Positions 47,726-56,958 of a stretch of DNA of 64,000 nucleotides are shown here, one piece after another; positions within the stretch are counted from its first letter, which is position 1, and each line of letters starts with the position of its first letter. The stretch is taken from assembly GCF_021602025.1 (NCBI RefSeq), contig NZ_BQHW01000022.1, positions 51,375 to 115,374 of the forward strand, read 5' to 3'. The notes beneath the pieces were generated by a model. It made no database searches. It saw nothing but the letters and a program-made list of their open reading frames with translations, and was not told where the DNA came from. The stretch comes from Pseudomonas ceruminis. GTDB taxonomy: Bacteria; Pseudomonadota; Gammaproteobacteria; Pseudomonadales; Pseudomonadaceae. The position numbers and the translations under genes were made by a program.

Positions 47726-48352
47726 ATGAATAAAGTCCTTATCGTGGATGATCATCCTGTCATACGCTTGGCTGTTCGCATGCTGATGGAGCGGCATGGC
47801 TACGATGTGGTTGCAGAAACCGACAACGGCGTAGCAGCTTTGCAGCTGACTAGGGAGCACCTGCCCGATATTGTGGTGCTGGATATCGGTATTCCCAAGC
47901 TTGACGGGCTGGAAGTCATCGCCCGCATGGCATCGGCCAGCCCGGGCAGCCGGGTGCTGGTGCTGACCTCGCAGGCTCCAGGGCATTTTTCCATGCGGTG
48001 CATGCAGGCGGGCGCATCAGGTTACGTGTGCAAACAGCAGGAGCTCACCGAACTGCTCAGCGCCATCAAGGCCGTGCTCTCTGGCTACAGCTATTTCCCC
48101 AACCAGGCGTTGCATAAATCACGTGGCCGAGCCGGAGGGGGTAGCGAGACGGAGATGGTCGATCGCCTTTCGGCAAGGGAGATGATGGTGTTGCAGCAGT
48201 TAGCGCGGGGCAAGTCCAACAAGGAGATCGCCGACAGCATGTACCTCAGCAACAAGACGGTCAGTACCTACAAGACCCGCCTGTTGCTGAAGCTGAATGC
48301 CCACTCGCTGGTGGATCTGATCGAGTTGGCCCAGCGACACGGCCTTACTTGA
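47726..48352 (+). CDS. NarL/LuxR-type response regulator (orphan)
   Basis: 208 residues from ATG 47726. Receiver domain with Asp53 (IVVLDIGIPKLDG) and C-terminal LuxR helix-turn-helix (LSAREMMVLQQLARGKSNKE..TVSTYKTRLLLKL). The BvgA/EvgA-type sequence family. No histidine kinase is adjacent, so its partner is unknown. An ATG 15 bp upstream (47711) is a possible longer start. The inverted heptamer repeat upstream may be its own binding site. Confidence 0.85.
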   Translation: MNKVLIVDDHPVIRLAVRMLMERHGYDVVAETDNGVAALQLTREHLPDIVVLDIGIPKLDGLEVIARMASASPGSRVLVLTSQAPGHFSMRCMQAGASGYVCKQQELTELLSAIKAVLSGYSYFPNQALHKSRGRAGGGSETEMVDRLSAREMMVLQQLARGKSNKEIADSMYLSNKTVSTYKTRLLLKLNAHSLVDLIELAQRHGLT

Positions 48353-48396
48353 CCCTGTGCGCGGAAAGCCTCCGCAAGGGAGGCCTTCCGTCAGGG

Positions 48397-48573
48397 CTAC
48401 AGGTCATAGTCGAAATCGGCGAGCTGGCGCTGCAGGCGTCGTTCTTCGAGAAGATTGTCAATGGTGCGTCGCTTGCTCAGGTTGGTCTTCGCGGGTTCTA
48501 CCGAAGGCTCGGCATCGTCGTCAGCCGGGGCAAAGTCATCTTCGATCGCCAGGTCGTCTTTATCGGTACTCAT
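48397..48573 (-). CDS. PA3496-family small acidic protein
   Basis: 58 residues from ATG 48571-48573 (MSTDKDDLAIEDDFAPADDD). Acidic N-terminal half and a basic/helical tail (NLSKRRTIDNLLEERRLQRQ) match the family annotated as PA3496-type putative envelope integrity proteins. The role is not firmly known. In P. aeruginosa it also neighbours the rnf-nth region. Confidence 0.75.
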   Translation of the reverse strand: MSTDKDDLAIEDDFAPADDDAEPSVEPAKTNLSKRRTIDNLLEERRLQRQLADFDYDL

Positions 48574-48677
48574 AAGTCGCTCCAAGCCAAAGGGCCATTG
48601 GCCGTCCTTATAGCGAGAAAGCAGAGCCTGGTAAAAAAGATTTTTTCAATCGAAATGCTTCTGACTTCACTATCGGC

Positions 48678-49316
48678 TCAATCGTCAGACGTCTTGTGCT
48701 TGTACTCGCACAGGTCCTCTATCCTGCAACTGCCGCAACGGGGCTTGCGCGCCTGGCACACGTAGCGCCCATGCAGAATCAGCCAGTGGTGGGCATCGAG
48801 CAGGTAATCCTTGGGTACGAACTTCAGCAGCTTCTTCTCCACCTCAAGCACGGTCTTGCCCGGTGCAATCCCTGTGCGATTGCTAACCCTGAAAATATGC
48901 GTATCCACCGCCATGGTCGGTTGGCGAAAGGCGGTATTGAGCACCACATTGGCCGTCTTGCGCCCGACCCCGGGCAACGCTTCCAGCGCTTCACGGGTTT
49001 GCGGTACTTCGCCGCCGTGGCGCTCGATCAGCAAACGGCAGGCTTCGATGACATTCTTGGCCTTACTGTTGTAAAGCCCAATGGTCTTGATGTAGTCGCT
49101 TAACCCTTCGACACCGAGGGCATAGATGGTTTGCGGGGTGTTGGCCACCGGAAACAGCCGGGCGGTGGCCTTGTTAACGCCGACGTCGGTGGACTGTGCG
49201 GAGAGGGTCACGGCGACCAAGAGTTCGAAAGGGGTGGAATAGGCCAGTTCCGTCTTAGGGTCGGGGTTATCTTCGTGCAGCCTGCGAAAGATCTCCAGGC
49301 GTTTGGCGGCATTCAT
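48678..49316 (-). CDS. nth: Nth, endonuclease III
   Basis: 212 residues from ATG 49314-49316 (MNAAKRLEIFRRLHEDNPDP). Helix-hairpin-helix LPGVGRKTANVV with catalytic Lys, catalytic Asp in VDTHIFRVSNR, and a C-terminal [4Fe-4S] cluster of four Cys (CQARKPRCGSCRIEDLC). The bifunctional glycosylase/AP lyase removes oxidised pyrimidines. Last gene of the rnfA-D-G-E-nth run, four bases after rnfE. Confidence 0.96.
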   Translation of the reverse strand: MNAAKRLEIFRRLHEDNPDPKTELAYSTPFELLVAVTLSAQSTDVGVNKATARLFPVANTPQTIYALGVEGLSDYIKTIGLYNSKAKNVIEACRLLIERHGGEVPQTREALEALPGVGRKTANVVLNTAFRQPTMAVDTHIFRVSNRTGIAPGKTVLEVEKKLLKFVPKDYLLDAHHWLILHGRYVCQARKPRCGSCRIEDLCEYKHKTSDD

Positions 49317-49320
49317 GGGG

Positions 49321-49836
49321 TCAACGCTTTCCTTGACGGGCAGGGCCCGGACGCAGGCAATTGTACAAGGCCAGGAGCAGTCCGAGCAGTAGCAGTGCGC
49401 CTGAGGGCAAGCTGGCCAGGTGCAGGCCCAGCCCCTCGGCCAGCCACTGCCGACTGGCACCGAGCAGCACGCTGATGAACAACAGCCCGCTCAAGTACCG
49501 GAGCAACTGGCGCCAGCGCCCTTGGTTCGGCAGCAGGCTGTCTGTCGCCAGGCATTGAACGCCGATCAGTAACGGGAAGTCGCCAAGCGACAGCGCCAGC
49601 GGTAACGCCCAGGCGCGCAGCACAAGCTGCAGGCAACTGGCAAGGGCGGCCACGATCAGCAGGCTCGCCAGCCAGTATCTGGCACCTTGGAGCTGTGAGC
49701 GAAGCGGGCTCAGCAACACCTGGTGGGCCAAGATCAACACGAGCATGCTCATGCCGATGGCCGTGCCCTGAGCGACGCTTGATGTGGCGCCCAGCAGCGG
49801 CGCAAGGCCTGCCACCAGCAAGCAGAATCTATTCAT
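49321..49836 (-). CDS. rnfE: RnfE-like membrane subunit, degenerate
   Basis: 171 residues from ATG 49834-49836 (MNRFCLLVAGLAPLLGATSS); overlaps rnfG by 8 bp. About six membrane spans. The segment LAPLLGATSSVAQG aligns with RnfE LCPLLAVTS: the Cys that helps hold the membrane [2Fe-2S] is Ala here. The second region SLGDFPLLIGVQCLATDSLL aligns with LGIFIPLIVTNCIVVG and keeps a Cys. It lies in the right place for rnfE, before nth, but is a divergent copy. Confidence 0.75.
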   Translation of the reverse strand: MNRFCLLVAGLAPLLGATSSVAQGTAIGMSMLVLILAHQVLLSPLRSQLQGARYWLASLLIVAALASCLQLVLRAWALPLALSLGDFPLLIGVQCLATDSLLPNQGRWRQLLRYLSGLLFISVLLGASRQWLAEGLGLHLASLPSGALLLLGLLLALYNCLRPGPARQGKR

Positions 49837-50437
49837 GGGCGGGGGTTCCCAGTAGCCGTGTGCGGTGCTGGTCAAAGTAGCGCAGCGCTTCCTGCTGCGC
49901 GTCGATCACTGCGCGTGAAGTCACTGTCGCTCCGGCCAGTTGGTCGAAATCCCCGTGATCCCGCCTGAGTGCCCAGCGATCAGTCAGACTACGGTTGGCG
50001 AACTGCGCCAGCCAGTTCACCTGAGCATCACTGATGCGCCCCCCCAGCCCGGGGCTTTCCTGTTGTTCGATCACCTGGGTTCCGATCAGGCGCCCGTCCG
50101 CGCTGATGGCCATGGTCAGTCGGATTGGGCCGGCATAGCCTTGTACCTGGCTTACCAGGACTATGGCTGTGGGTATAGTCCCTTGAGTGGCGCGATACGC
50201 GGCCATGATGCGGCTGCGCGGCGGTTGGTCCGCTGAGAGGGGGACAGGGGAGTCCAGCGGCTGGTTGTCATGAATGCCCGAGGGCAGAACGGCGAGAAAT
50301 TGCTGTGCGTGCAAGTGCTGCTCGGCTTCTGCGATGGGAGCGCGCGTAGCCTGCCGCCAGGCCAGTGTCGCCACCAGCGCCAGCGCGGCGACTGCCAGCA
50401 GCAGCAGGTTACCGCGAGCAGCACGCGGGCGGTTCAT
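49829..50437 (-). CDS. rnfG: RnfG-like FMN-binding subunit
   Basis: 202 residues. One N-terminal membrane helix (LLLLAVAALALVATLAW) and a periplasmic FMN domain with covalent-FMN motif AGATVTS (residues 168-174; Thr171/Thr173 candidates). This motif is intact, so flavin binding is likely. The gene overlaps rnfD by 4 bp and rnfE by 8 bp. Confidence 0.82.
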   Translation of the reverse strand: MNRPRAARGNLLLLAVAALALVATLAWRQATRAPIAEAEQHLHAQQFLAVLPSGIHDNQPLDSPVPLSADQPPRSRIMAAYRATQGTIPTAIVLVSQVQGYAGPIRLTMAISADGRLIGTQVIEQQESPGLGGRISDAQVNWLAQFANRSLTDRWALRRDHGDFDQLAGATVTSRAVIDAQQEALRYFDQHRTRLLGTPAHE

Positions 50438-51405
50438 GGCGTCGCCTGCTGACGCTGTGACGCGAAACGTTCAAGGGTAGGGGTTGCGAGGTTCATGAGC
50501 AGGATGGCGAAGGCGGTACCATCCGGGTAACTCCCCCAGGCACGGATGAGGTAGATCAATGCGCCCGCGCCAAGGCCGAACAGCAACCTGGCCAGGCTTG
50601 CCTTGGGGCCGGACACCGGCTCGGTAGCGATGAAAAAGGCCGCCACCATGGTTGAACCGCAGAACAGGTGCAGCAGCGGCGAGCCGTTGGAGTCCGAGCC
50701 TGAGCCATTCCAGGCCAGCAGGCTGAACAGGAACAGCGCTGTCAGCAAGCCCACGGGCGTATGCCAGCTGTAGACTTTGCGCTGTAACAGGAACAGCCCG
50801 CCCAACAGGAACGCCAGGTTGACCCATTCACTGCCGCGGCCGCCAAAAACGCCGAACCCTGGGTGGCTGGCAAACAGTTCGTCGATGGTCAGGCTGCGGT
50901 TGTGGCGCAGGCCGTCGAGCACCGTGGGGCTGGCCCAGGCATCAATCTGCTCGCCACCGCCAAACACCAGGTGCAGGCTGTCGATCAGACCTGTCTGTTG
51001 CCCTGGCCAGTGGTTCATTTGCAGGGGAAAGCTCAACAGCGCGAAGGCGTAGCCGACCATCGCCGGGTTGAACAGGTTGCGGCCCACCCCGCCAAAGGCA
51101 TGTTTGCCCAGGCCAATGGCGATGGCCGTGGCCGTTACCGGCACCCACCAAGGCGCCTCTGTAGGCAAGGCAATGGCCAGCAGCACTGCGGTAACCAGGG
51201 CACTTGCATCGTTCAGGGTGGCAGCGACAGGTTCACGCCGCAGGCCCAACAAGGCGGCTTCGCAGCACAGCGCAGTGGCTGCGCACAATGCGAGGCTCAA
51301 GAGCATGCCCCAGCCGTATAACCAGAGTAGGGTCAGCAGGCCAGGTGCGCAGGCCAGCAACACCTGGCCCATGGCGTTGCGCAGGCGCGGGTCAGGGTTT
51401 GCCAT
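50434..51405 (-). CDS. rnfD: RnfD-like membrane subunit
   Basis: 323 residues with about nine membrane spans. NqrB/RnfD family signatures GKHAFGGVGRNLFNPAMVGY and PVSGPKASLARLLFGLGAG. The segment DAWASPTVLDG aligns with the usual DAxSGATPLD covalent-FMN site, keeping Thr161. The rest of that motif has changed (ASPT for SGAT), so covalent flavin is uncertain. Confidence 0.82.
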   Translation of the reverse strand: MANPDPRLRNAMGQVLLACAPGLLTLLWLYGWGMLLSLALCAATALCCEAALLGLRREPVAATLNDASALVTAVLLAIALPTEAPWWVPVTATAIAIGLGKHAFGGVGRNLFNPAMVGYAFALLSFPLQMNHWPGQQTGLIDSLHLVFGGGEQIDAWASPTVLDGLRHNRSLTIDELFASHPGFGVFGGRGSEWVNLAFLLGGLFLLQRKVYSWHTPVGLLTALFLFSLLAWNGSGSDSNGSPLLHLFCGSTMVAAFFIATEPVSGPKASLARLLFGLGAGALIYLIRAWGSYPDGTAFAILLMNLATPTLERFASQRQQATP

Positions 51406-51414
51406 GAATCAGGC

Positions 51415-51963
51415 TCATGGTGCGAACAATCCGTTGAGCCCTGCAAATGCCATGGCCATCACGCCGGCACCAAGCAGTGCGATAGGCAGGCCACGTAATG
51501 CCCTGGGCACATCAGGGTGGTCACTGCGCTGTTGAAGGTCGTCGAACAGCCCAAGGGCCAGCCAGAAACCGAACCCGGACAGTACCCCCCACTTCACTGC
51601 GGTCAACCCGCCCTGTTGATCGCCGATGACCTGCAGTGCCAAACCCAGCGCCACGATAGTGCCTGTGAAGGGCACCGTGAGGCTCACAGTGGGCCATTGA
51701 GGGCGGACCTTTGCCAGTACCTGCGGTACGCCCCGGGCAAGTAATGCCAGCCAGGGCAACAGCAGGAACAAACGCAGGTCCTGCAACTGCCATGGCACGA
51801 CGATCAGCTGTTCGAGCCATTGGCCGCCCATGACCCCGAGCGCTATCGACAGGCTGCACGCCAGGCCATACACATGCAGGCGCAGCCGGGGTATCGGCTG
51901 TTGCTGCATAAGCAGATGGCTGACCAGCGCGGCACTGACCAATACCAGGACGTTGTCGTTCAT
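51415..51963 (-). CDS. rnfA: RnfA-like membrane subunit, degenerate
   Basis: 182 residues with about six membrane spans. The C-terminal DVPRALRGLPIALLGAGVMA aligns with RnfA DVPAPFKGASIAMITAGLMS. The two conserved motifs that carry cluster-binding Cys (FLGLCPFMG and TTNCAVLG in E. coli RsxA) are not present; the equivalent region reads VPFTGTIVALGLAL. First gene of the reduced run; metG ends 81 bp upstream, leaving no room for rnfB or rnfC. Confidence 0.68.
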   Translation of the reverse strand: MNDNVLVLVSAALVSHLLMQQQPIPRLRLHVYGLACSLSIALGVMGGQWLEQLIVVPWQLQDLRLFLLLPWLALLARGVPQVLAKVRPQWPTVSLTVPFTGTIVALGLALQVIGDQQGGLTAVKWGVLSGFGFWLALGLFDDLQQRSDHPDVPRALRGLPIALLGAGVMAMAFAGLNGLFAP

Positions 51964-52044
51964 GCAGATGAAGATAGCCGGGAATGTGCGGCCATGTGGC
52001 AGGAATGCAATTGCCCCGGCGCAGAGGCCGGGGCAGGGGGAGGG

Positions 52045-54090
52045 TTACTTGATGCGCTGGCCTGGTTTGGCACCGCTGTCAGGGCTGAGCAGGTAGATCT
52101 CTTCGCCGCCGGGGCCGGCGGCCATGACCATGCCCTCGGAAACCCCAAAGCGCATTTTCCGCGGCTTGAGGTTGGCAACCATCATGGTCAGGCGGCCTTC
52201 GAGCTTGGACGGATCCGGGTAGGCCGACTTGATGCCCGAGAACACGTTGCGCTGTTCGTCGCCGATGTCCAGGGTCAACTGCAACAGCTTGTCCGCGCCG
52301 GGCACCGCTTCGGCTTTGACGATCAACGCCACGCGCAGGTCGACTGCGGCGAAGGTGTCGAATTCGATTTCTGCCGCCAGCGGCTCCTTGGCCAGCTCAC
52401 CGTTGCCGGCAGGGGCCTGCGGTTGAGCCTGGGATGCCAGCAGGTCTTCCTTGCTGGCGGCGACCATGGCTTCGACCTTGGCTGGCTCAATACGGCTCAT
52501 CAGCGCCTTGAACGGGTTGAGCGTGTGGTTTTCCAGGCGCGACTGGTGGTCGTTCCAGGCCAGCGGGGCGACATTGAGAAATGCCTCGGCGTCGGCCGCA
52601 AGCACCGGCAGCACCGGTTTGAGGAAGATCACCAGTTGGCGGAACAGGTTGATGCCCTGGGCGCAGATGGCCTGGACTTCATCCTGCTTGCCTTCCTGCT
52701 TGGCCAGCGACCATGGCGCCTTGTCGGCGATCCAGGCATTGGCGCGGTCGGCCAGGGCCATGATTTCGCGCATGGCACGGCCAAAATCACGGCTTTCATA
52801 GGCGTCTGCAATCGACGGGGCAGCCGCGAGGAATGCTTCGGTCAGCTCCGGCGCAGCATCGCCGGCAACCATCACACCGTCATTGCCCTTGTGGATGAAG
52901 CCGGCACAGCGGCTGGCGATGTTGACCACCTTGCCAATCAGGTCGGAGTTGACCTTCTGCACGAAGTCTTCAAGGTTCAGGTCCAGGTCGTCGACGCCAC
53001 GGCCGAGCTTGGCTGCATAGTAATAGCGCAGGTATTCGGGCTGCAGATGATCCAGGTATGTGCGGGCCTTGATGAAGGTGCCGCGCGACTTGGACATCTT
53101 GGCGCCGTTGACGGTCAGGTAGCCATGGACGTTGACTGCGGTCGGCTTGCGGAAGCCGGCGCCTTCGAGCATGGCTGGCCAGAACAGTGCGTGGAAGTTG
53201 ACGATGTCCTTGCCGATGAAGTGGTACAGCTCGGCCTTGGAGCCTTCGTTCCAGAACGCATCGAAGTCGAGCTCCGGGCGGCGTGCGCACAGGTTCTTGA
53301 AGCTGGCCATGTAGCCGATTGGCGCGTCCAGCCACACGTAGAAGTATTTGCCTGGCTCGCCCGGGATCTCGAAGCCGAAGTACGGCGCATCGCGCGAGAT
53401 GTCCCACTCCTGCAGGCCAGAATCCAGCCACTCGGCCAGCTTGTTGGCCACAGCGTCTTGCAGGGTGCCGCTACGGGTCCACTGCTGCAGCATGGCCTGG
53501 AAGTCCGGCAGCTTGAAGAAGAAGTGCTGCGAGTCGCGCAGTACCGGCGTGGCGCCGGAAATCGCCGACTTGGGGTTTTTCAGTTCGGTCGGCGCATAGG
53601 TGGCGCCGCATTTTTCGCAGTTGTCGCCGTACTGGTCTTCGGCCGCGCACTTGGGGCAGGTACCCTTGATGAAACGGTCGGCCAGGAACATGCCCTTCTC
53701 AGGGTCGAAGTACTGGGTAACCGAACGGGTGGCAATGTGCCCCGCTTCACGCAGTCGCGTGTAGATCAGGCCCGACAGCTCGCGGTTTTCTTCGCTGTGG
53801 GTAGAGTGGAAGTTGTCGAAATCCACCAGGAAGTCAGCGAAATCGCTGCTGTGCTCGGCCTGGACGTTGGCGATCAACTGCTCCGGGGTAATGCCTTCCT
53901 TCTCGGCGCGCAGCATGATGGCCGAGCCGTGGGCATCGTCGGCACACACATAGATGCACTGGTTGCCGCGCATCTTCTGGAAGCGAACCCACATGTCAGT
54001 CTGGATGTACTCGAGCATATGGCCAAGGTGGATGGATCCATTGGCATAGGGCAGGGCGCTGGTAACGAGAATCTGACGTGGCTCGGACAT
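52045..54090 (-). CDS. metG: MetG, methionyl-tRNA synthetase
   Basis: 681 residues from ATG 54088-54090 ([20 protein letters not shown]). HIGH motif HLGH, KMSKS, and a Cys4 zinc knuckle ([18 protein letters not shown]). A C-terminal tRNA-binding OB domain ([20 protein letters not shown]) completes it. A 138-codon in-frame extension upstream reads through the mrp promoter and is rejected. Confidence 0.96.
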   Translation of the reverse strand: MSEPRQILVTSALPYANGSIHLGHMLEYIQTDMWVRFQKMRGNQCIYVCADDAHGSAIMLRAEKEGITPEQLIANVQAEHSSDFADFLVDFDNFHSTHSEENRELSGLIYTRLREAGHIATRSVTQYFDPEKGMFLADRFIKGTCPKCAAEDQYGDNCEKCGATYAPTELKNPKSAISGATPVLRDSQHFFFKLPDFQAMLQQWTRSGTLQDAVANKLAEWLDSGLQEWDISRDAPYFGFEIPGEPGKYFYVWLDAPIGYMASFKNLCARRPELDFDAFWNEGSKAELYHFIGKDIVNFHALFWPAMLEGAGFRKPTAVNVHGYLTVNGAKMSKSRGTFIKARTYLDHLQPEYLRYYYAAKLGRGVDDLDLNLEDFVQKVNSDLIGKVVNIASRCAGFIHKGNDGVMVAGDAAPELTEAFLAAAPSIADAYESRDFGRAMREIMALADRANAWIADKAPWSLAKQEGKQDEVQAICAQGINLFRQLVIFLKPVLPVLAADAEAFLNVAPLAWNDHQSRLENHTLNPFKALMSRIEPAKVEAMVAASKEDLLASQAQPQAPAGNGELAKEPLAAEIEFDTFAAVDLRVALIVKAEAVPGADKLLQLTLDIGDEQRNVFSGIKSAYPDPSKLEGRLTMMVANLKPRKMRFGVSEGMVMAAGPGGEEIYLLSPDSGAKPGQRIK

Positions 54091-54246
54091 GGTGGCTCGG
54101 CTACTTATCTGGCTCGGGTAAAATTGAGGGTGATCGGCCACTATAAAGGGCTGGCGAATATATTTCACCCCAAGGACGCATCTGCTGACGATTGACGGGT
54201 TAGGATAGGCGCCTGTTTGACTATTCGTTTGCCAATGGGAGCCTCC

Positions 54247-55341
54247 ATGAGTGCCGTCACCCGTGCCGCCGTCGAAGGCGTGCTTCGCCAGTACACCGAC
54301 CCCTATCTGAACCAGGACCCGGTCAGCGCCGGCTGTGTGCGGGCCATCGATATCCAGGGCGGGCAGGTCGCTGTGCAGTTGCAACTGGGGTATGCCGCCG
54401 GGTTGTTCAAGAACGGCTGGGCCCAGGTGCTGCAGACCGCGATCGAGAACCTGGAAGGGGTCAGCTCGGCCCAGGTATCGATCGACTGCGTGGTCGCTGC
54501 GCACAAGGCCCAGGCCCAGGTGCCGGCCATGGCCAACGTCAAGAACATCGTCGCTGTGGCCTCAGGCAAGGGCGGTGTCGGCAAATCGACCACGGCCGCC
54601 AACCTGGCCTTGGCCCTGGCCCGCGAAGGGGCACGGGTGGGCATCCTCGACGCCGATATCTACGGCCCCAGCCAAGGCGTGATGTTCGGTATCGCCGAAG
54701 GCACCCGGCCGCAGATTCGCGAGCAGAAGTGGTTCGTGCCGATCAAGGCGCATGGTGTCGAGGTCATGTCGATGGCATTTCTCACCGATGACAACACGCC
54801 GATGGTATGGCGTGGCCCGATGGTGTCTGGTGCGCTGCTGCAATTGGTGACCCAGACGGCTTGGGACGACCTCGATTACTTGGTTATCGACATGCCGCCG
54901 GGTACCGGCGATATCCAGCTGACGCTGGCGCAGAAGGTCCCGGTGGCGGGTTCGGTGATCGTTACCACGCCGCAAGACCTGGCGCTGCTGGATGCGAAGA
55001 AAGGCGTGGAGATGTTCCGCAAGGTCAACATCCCGGTGCTGGGCGTGGTCGAGAACATGGCGGTGCACATCTGCTCCAACTGCGGCCATGCCGAGCACCT
55101 GTTCGGTGAGGGTGGCGGCGAGAAGCTGGCGAGTCAGTATGGCGTCGACTTGCTGGCATCGTTGCCGTTGTCGATGCTGATCCGCGAGCAGGCTGACAGC
55201 GGCAAGCCGACAGCGATTGCCGAGCCGGAAAGCCAGATTGCCATGGTTTACCAGGAACTGGCCCGCCAGGTGGGTGCACGGATCGTCTTGCAAGAAGCGG
55301 CGGCACCAGCGATGCCGAGCATTACCATTAGCGAAGACTGA
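54247..55341 (+). CDS. mrp: Mrp/ApbC iron-sulfur carrier ATPase
   Basis: 364 residues from ATG 54247 with GGGAG six bases upstream. N-terminal MIP18/DUF59-like domain, then P-loop GKGGVGKST near residue 107, Mrp-specific DADIYGPSQ and the C-terminal CSNC motif that holds a bridging Fe-S cluster. It loads [4Fe-4S] clusters on target enzymes. Divergent from metG across a 156-bp gap. Confidence 0.95.
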   Translation: MSAVTRAAVEGVLRQYTDPYLNQDPVSAGCVRAIDIQGGQVAVQLQLGYAAGLFKNGWAQVLQTAIENLEGVSSAQVSIDCVVAAHKAQAQVPAMANVKNIVAVASGKGGVGKSTTAANLALALAREGARVGILDADIYGPSQGVMFGIAEGTRPQIREQKWFVPIKAHGVEVMSMAFLTDDNTPMVWRGPMVSGALLQLVTQTAWDDLDYLVIDMPPGTGDIQLTLAQKVPVAGSVIVTTPQDLALLDAKKGVEMFRKVNIPVLGVVENMAVHICSNCGHAEHLFGEGGGEKLASQYGVDLLASLPLSMLIREQADSGKPTAIAEPESQIAMVYQELARQVGARIVLQEAAAPAMPSITISED

Positions 55342-55357
55342 CGCATTTTTTGTGGGA

Positions 55358-55460
55358 GCGGCCTTGTGCCGCGAAAGGGGTGCGAAGCGCCCCCAAGACA
55401 GGTGATCCAACCCCCATATAGCTGGGGCCGCTTTGCGGCCCTTTCGCGGCACAAGGCCGC
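55358..55460. repeat. pair of inverted REP elements (BIME-like)
   Basis: Left arm starts GCGGCCTTGTGCCGCGAAAG (55358-55379, 22 bp); the right arm (55439-55460) is its exact reverse complement. Outer flanks TGTGGGAGC/GCCTACACA extend the symmetry imperfectly. The 59-bp spacer contains a GGGGCCGC element. Arranged like the paired REPs of P. putida, right after mrp and before the csp terminator. Confidence 0.85.
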
Positions 55461-55474
55461 GCCTACACAGGCAT

Positions 55475-55504
55475 AAAAAAACCCGCCAGAAGGCGGGTTT
55501 TTTT
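55475..55504. terminator. terminator between mrp and cold-shock gene
   Basis: A-run, stem CCCGCC (55482-55487)/GGCGGG (55492-55497), loop AGAA, then seven Ts. Works on both strands for convergent mrp and csp. Confidence 0.92.
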
Positions 55505-55527
55505 GAAAGCTAGGAAGCTAAATCGAC

Positions 55528-55737
55528 TTAGGCGATTTGAACTTCTTCAGCCTGCATGCCTTTCTGGCCGCGGGTAGCGACGAAAGTAACAGCCTGGCCT
55601 TCTTTCAGGGTTTTGAAGCCGTCAGCTTGGATGGCTTTGAAGTGCACGAACAGGTCGTCGCCCGACTGAGGGGTGATGAAGCCGTAGCCCTTCTCATCGT
55701 TGAACCACTTGACAACACCGGATTGACGGTTGGACAT
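55528..55737 (-). CDS. CspA-family cold-shock protein
   Basis: 69 residues. RNP1 KGYGFITP and RNP2 DLFVHF in the nucleic-acid-binding cold-shock domain. Binds single-stranded RNA/DNA as a chaperone. Close to the pseudomonad CapB type. Preceded by a 329-bp gap to dcd (55738-56066) that contains its leader and promoter and the dcd promoter; no clear regulatory element was recognised there. Confidence 0.94.
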   Translation of the reverse strand: MSNRQSGVVKWFNDEKGYGFITPQSGDDLFVHFKAIQADGFKTLKEGQAVTFVATRGQKGMQAEEVQIA

Positions 55738-56066
55738 GTTTCTGTCTCCTTGGACAAAGTTGATTACGGACAGGAAATACCCTGGCCGGGACTGAGCGCA
55801 AAGAGAGCAGAAAATTCAGCGATGGGCCGATAAGGATCGTGCATCAAACTAGAGATTCTCGGTGTCACGTGCAGCACAGTGGCGTCACCTTAACCCACTT
55901 TCCGCAACCTGCCAATCTCCAAGATGACCTTTGATGAAATTCAGATCGGCGGCGGCCGCAAGCCCCGTCCGACGCGGGATACGGTATGGAACTTTAACCG
56001 GAGCGCCGGGACCGGTAAGATGCGCCTTTCGTTTTTTCACCTCGCAACTCTCAGGACACCCCCGCC

Positions 56067-56633
56067 ATGAGCATCAAATCGGACAAGTGGATTCGCCGCA
56101 TGGCGCAGGAACACGGCATGATCGAACCGTTCGTCGAGCGCCAGGTGCGCGGCGAGCAGGACAGCCGGGTCATCTCCTTCGGCGTCTCCAGCTACGGTTA
56201 CGACGTGCGCTGTGCCGACGAATTCAAGGTGTTCACCAACATCAACTCCGCCACCGTGGACCCGAAGAACTTCGACGCCGGCAGCTTCGTCGACGTCAAG
56301 AGCGACGTCTGCATCATTCCGCCGAACTCCTTCGCCCTGGCTCGTACCGTCGAGTACTTCCGCATTCCGCGCAACGTGCTGACCATCTGCCTGGGTAAGA
56401 GCACCTATGCCCGCTGCGGCATCATCGTCAACGTCACCCCGCTTGAGCCAGAGTGGGAAGGCCATGTGACCCTGGAGTTCTCCAACACCACCACCCTGCC
56501 GGCGAAGATCTACGCCAACGAGGGGGTGGCGCAGATGCTGTTCCTCGAGTCCGATGAAGAGTGCGAAGTGTCCTATAAGGACCGTGGCGGCAAGTACCAG
56601 GGCCAGCGTGGCGTCACCCTGCCACGCACCTGA
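56067..56633 (+). CDS. dcd: Dcd, dCTP deaminase
   Basis: 188 residues. N-terminal [20 protein letters not shown], active-site [20 protein letters not shown], and [16 protein letters not shown]. It converts dCTP to dUTP, feeding dTTP synthesis. Start ATG 56067. Confidence 0.96.
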   Translation: MSIKSDKWIRRMAQEHGMIEPFVERQVRGEQDSRVISFGVSSYGYDVRCADEFKVFTNINSATVDPKNFDAGSFVDVKSDVCIIPPNSFALARTVEYFRIPRNVLTICLGKSTYARCGIIVNVTPLEPEWEGHVTLEFSNTTTLPAKIYANEGVAQMLFLESDEECEVSYKDRGGKYQGQRGVTLPRT

Positions 56634-56688
56634 GCCGACGAGCGCGGGGAATTAGTCTTCGCTTTGGCACTCCAAGTTACTGAACAGT

Positions 56689-56713
56689 GCCGCTGCGCAT
56701 GATGCGTAGCGGC
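56689..56713 (+). other. hairpin between dcd and the small proline-rich gene
   Basis: GCCGCTGCGCA (56689-56699) pairs with TGCGTAGCGGC (56703-56713), one wobble pair, loop of three bases. Lies 11 bp before the AGGAG at 56720-56724. It could be a 3'-end of dcd or a leader structure. Confidence 0.5.
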
Positions 56714-56730
56714 CTTGTCAGGAGTTGCCA

Positions 56731-56958
56731 ATGAAACTCAATCCCGCAATCAGTGCGAAGCTGGCTGTCCTGCAGCCCAACCAGATCGGATTGCTGGCGT
56801 GGTCCCTGCTGGCGCATCCGCTGCCAATGCATGCCGGGGGTGTGCCGGGTCAGCCTGATCCCGATACCCCACAACCGGCCCAGCCCGGTGATACGCCCCC
56901 CATGGAGCCAGGTGAGCCGACCCTGCCGGACGAGCCGCCTCCCGCCCCCGTGGCCTGA
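56731..56958 (+). CDS. small proline-rich protein of unknown function
   Basis: 75 residues from ATG 56731 with AGGAG six bases upstream. N-terminal half helical/hydrophobic (AKLAVLQPNQIGLLAWSLLA), C-terminal half a Pro/Asp/Glu-rich tail (QPDPDTPQPAQPGD, TLPDEPPPAPV). No signal peptide or known domain. Stop codon abuts the pdeM stop on the other strand, with no spacer. Good start signal and coding bias support it as a real gene. Confidence 0.6.
   Translation: MKLNPAISAKLAVLQPNQIGLLAWSLLAHPLPMHAGGVPGQPDPDTPQPAQPGDTPPMEPGEPTLPDEPPPAPVA

Noticed and set aside
51820-54195. 791-codon open frame on the plus strand opposite metG
   Set aside because: Shadow of metG (all signatures of methionyl-tRNA synthetase are on the minus strand); long antisense frames are common in this GC-rich genome.
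55924-56070. 48-codon open frame ending in an ATGA overlap with dcd
   Set aside because: No Shine-Dalgarno before its ATG and it spans the expected dcd promoter; only the ATGA overlap is suggestive.
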